Source: JADLGL01 sp964611195 (GTDB taxonomy: Bacteria > Pseudomonadota > Alphaproteobacteria > Rhizobiales > Kaistiaceae). Taken from it: DNA of 13,088 nucleotides. A program made the position numbers and the translations under genes. Within the stretch, counting starts at the first letter, position 1, and each line of letters starts with the position of its first letter. Below are positions 12,654 through 13,088 of the stretch, piece after piece. The stretch is from NCBI GenBank assembly GCA_964611195.1, contig CAZSXA010000051.1, positions 1 to 13,088 on the forward strand. The letters run 5' to 3'. The notes beneath the pieces were generated by a model, which did no database searches, was not told where the DNA came from, and saw only the letters and a list, made by a program, of their open reading frames with translations.

Positions 12654-13088
12654 ATGAGCGGCACGCCAACAACGCGACAAGCGAGCGACCTCGGGCGGGA
12701 CGAGCTCGTCGCGTTGCTCGAATGGTATCGCGACGCCGGCATCGACGTTGCCCTGTCCGAAGAGCCGATCGACCGCTTCGCTGCCGCCGAAACGGCGCCT
12801 GTGAGGGTCTCGCCTCCCGCCAAAGCCGAGGCTCGTGCAGTCGAGCCGTCCACGTCATCGCGTCCGCAGCCGACCGCCGCGACCACCGTGGAGGCTGCGG
12901 AGCAGCATGCCCGCTCAGTCGCCGCGTCCGCGAACTCGATGGAAGCTCTGCGCGACGCCCTCGCCGCCTTCGAGGGCTGCAACCTCCGCCACACGGCCAC
13001 CAACCTCGTCTTCGCCGACGGCAATCCCGCCGCGCGGGTGATGCTCGTCGGCGAGGCGCCAGGCCGCGACGAGGATATCCAGGGATTG
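12654..13088 (+). CDS. Family-4-like uracil-DNA glycosylase (C-terminus outside window)
   Basis: It removes uracil from DNA at the start of base-excision repair. The 145 visible codons begin at the ATG at 12654 with a short helical segment (DELVALLEWYRDAGIDVAL, 16-34). A low-complexity Pro/Ala/Glu linker follows (about 43-90). The glycosylase core starts at CNLRHTATNLVFADGNPAARVMLVGEAPGRDED, written here in two parts: Cys109 to Gly123, then the active-site GEAPGRDED at 133-141. Position 106, where Thermus UDGa has the first iron-sulfur cysteine, is Phe. I recall the same absence in other alphaproteobacterial members. The ribosome binding site is weak. The remaining core and any further cysteines lie to the right of the window. 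Confidence 0.88.
   Translation, partial: MSGTPTTRQASDLGRDELVALLEWYRDAGIDVALSEEPIDRFAAAETAPVRVSPPAKAEARAVEPSTSSRPQPTAATTVEAAEQHARSVAASANSMEALRDALAAFEGCNLRHTATNLVFADGNPAARVMLVGEAPGRDEDIQGL

Overview
The window looks like core chromosome of a GC-rich alphaproteobacterium, most likely of the Hyphomicrobiales (Rhizobiales) type. The evidence is the tig-clpP-clpX order, an ATP12-family F1-ATPase assembly chaperone (an alphaproteobacterial and mitochondrial protein), a RluA-family pseudouridine synthase next to crcB, and the alphaproteobacterial style of the family-4 uracil-DNA glycosylase at the right edge. There is no sign of phage, insertion sequence, CRISPR array or recent transfer; codon and base use look uniform.

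Layout. (1) 1-3310, minus strand: a protein quality-control block read tRNA-Leu(UAG) > tig > clpP > clpX, with clpX running off the left edge. A clear sigma70-type promoter (3282-3310) precedes the tRNA, and I see no terminator between the tRNA and tig. (2) 3334-5533, plus strand: a DUF599 membrane protein and an MFS transporter, separated by an unusually structured 110-base stretch (about 4102-4212) whose hairpins fit a three-way junction followed by a terminator-like stem. (3) 5530-8939, minus strand: tRNA-Leu(GAG) > mgtE > Gfo/Idh/MocA oxidoreductase > flavodoxin-fold oxidoreductase. The last gene collides head-on with the MFS gene at a shared CTAG that supplies both stop codons. (4) 8992-9717, plus strand: lipB. 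(5) 9707-12508, minus strand: a tight five-gene run, cyclophilin-like protein > crcB > rluA-family gene > ATP12 chaperone > acylphosphatase, with stop/start contacts of ATGA and GTGA; its last gene overlaps the end of lipB by 11 bases. (6) 12654-13088, plus strand: the first 145 codons of a family-4-like uracil-DNA glycosylase.

Functionally this is housekeeping: protein folding and degradation (trigger factor, ClpXP), Mg2+ uptake (MgtE), lipoate attachment (LipB), fluoride export (CrcB), rRNA or tRNA modification, F1F0-ATPase assembly, and base-excision repair. No gap exceeds about 220 bases, so there is no hidden long gene-free region. I found no convincing new multi-gene system. The best candidates for something undescribed are RNA-level: the structured element ahead of the MFS gene, a terminator-like hairpin just upstream of the DUF599 start, and a hairpin beside the mgtE ribosome binding site.
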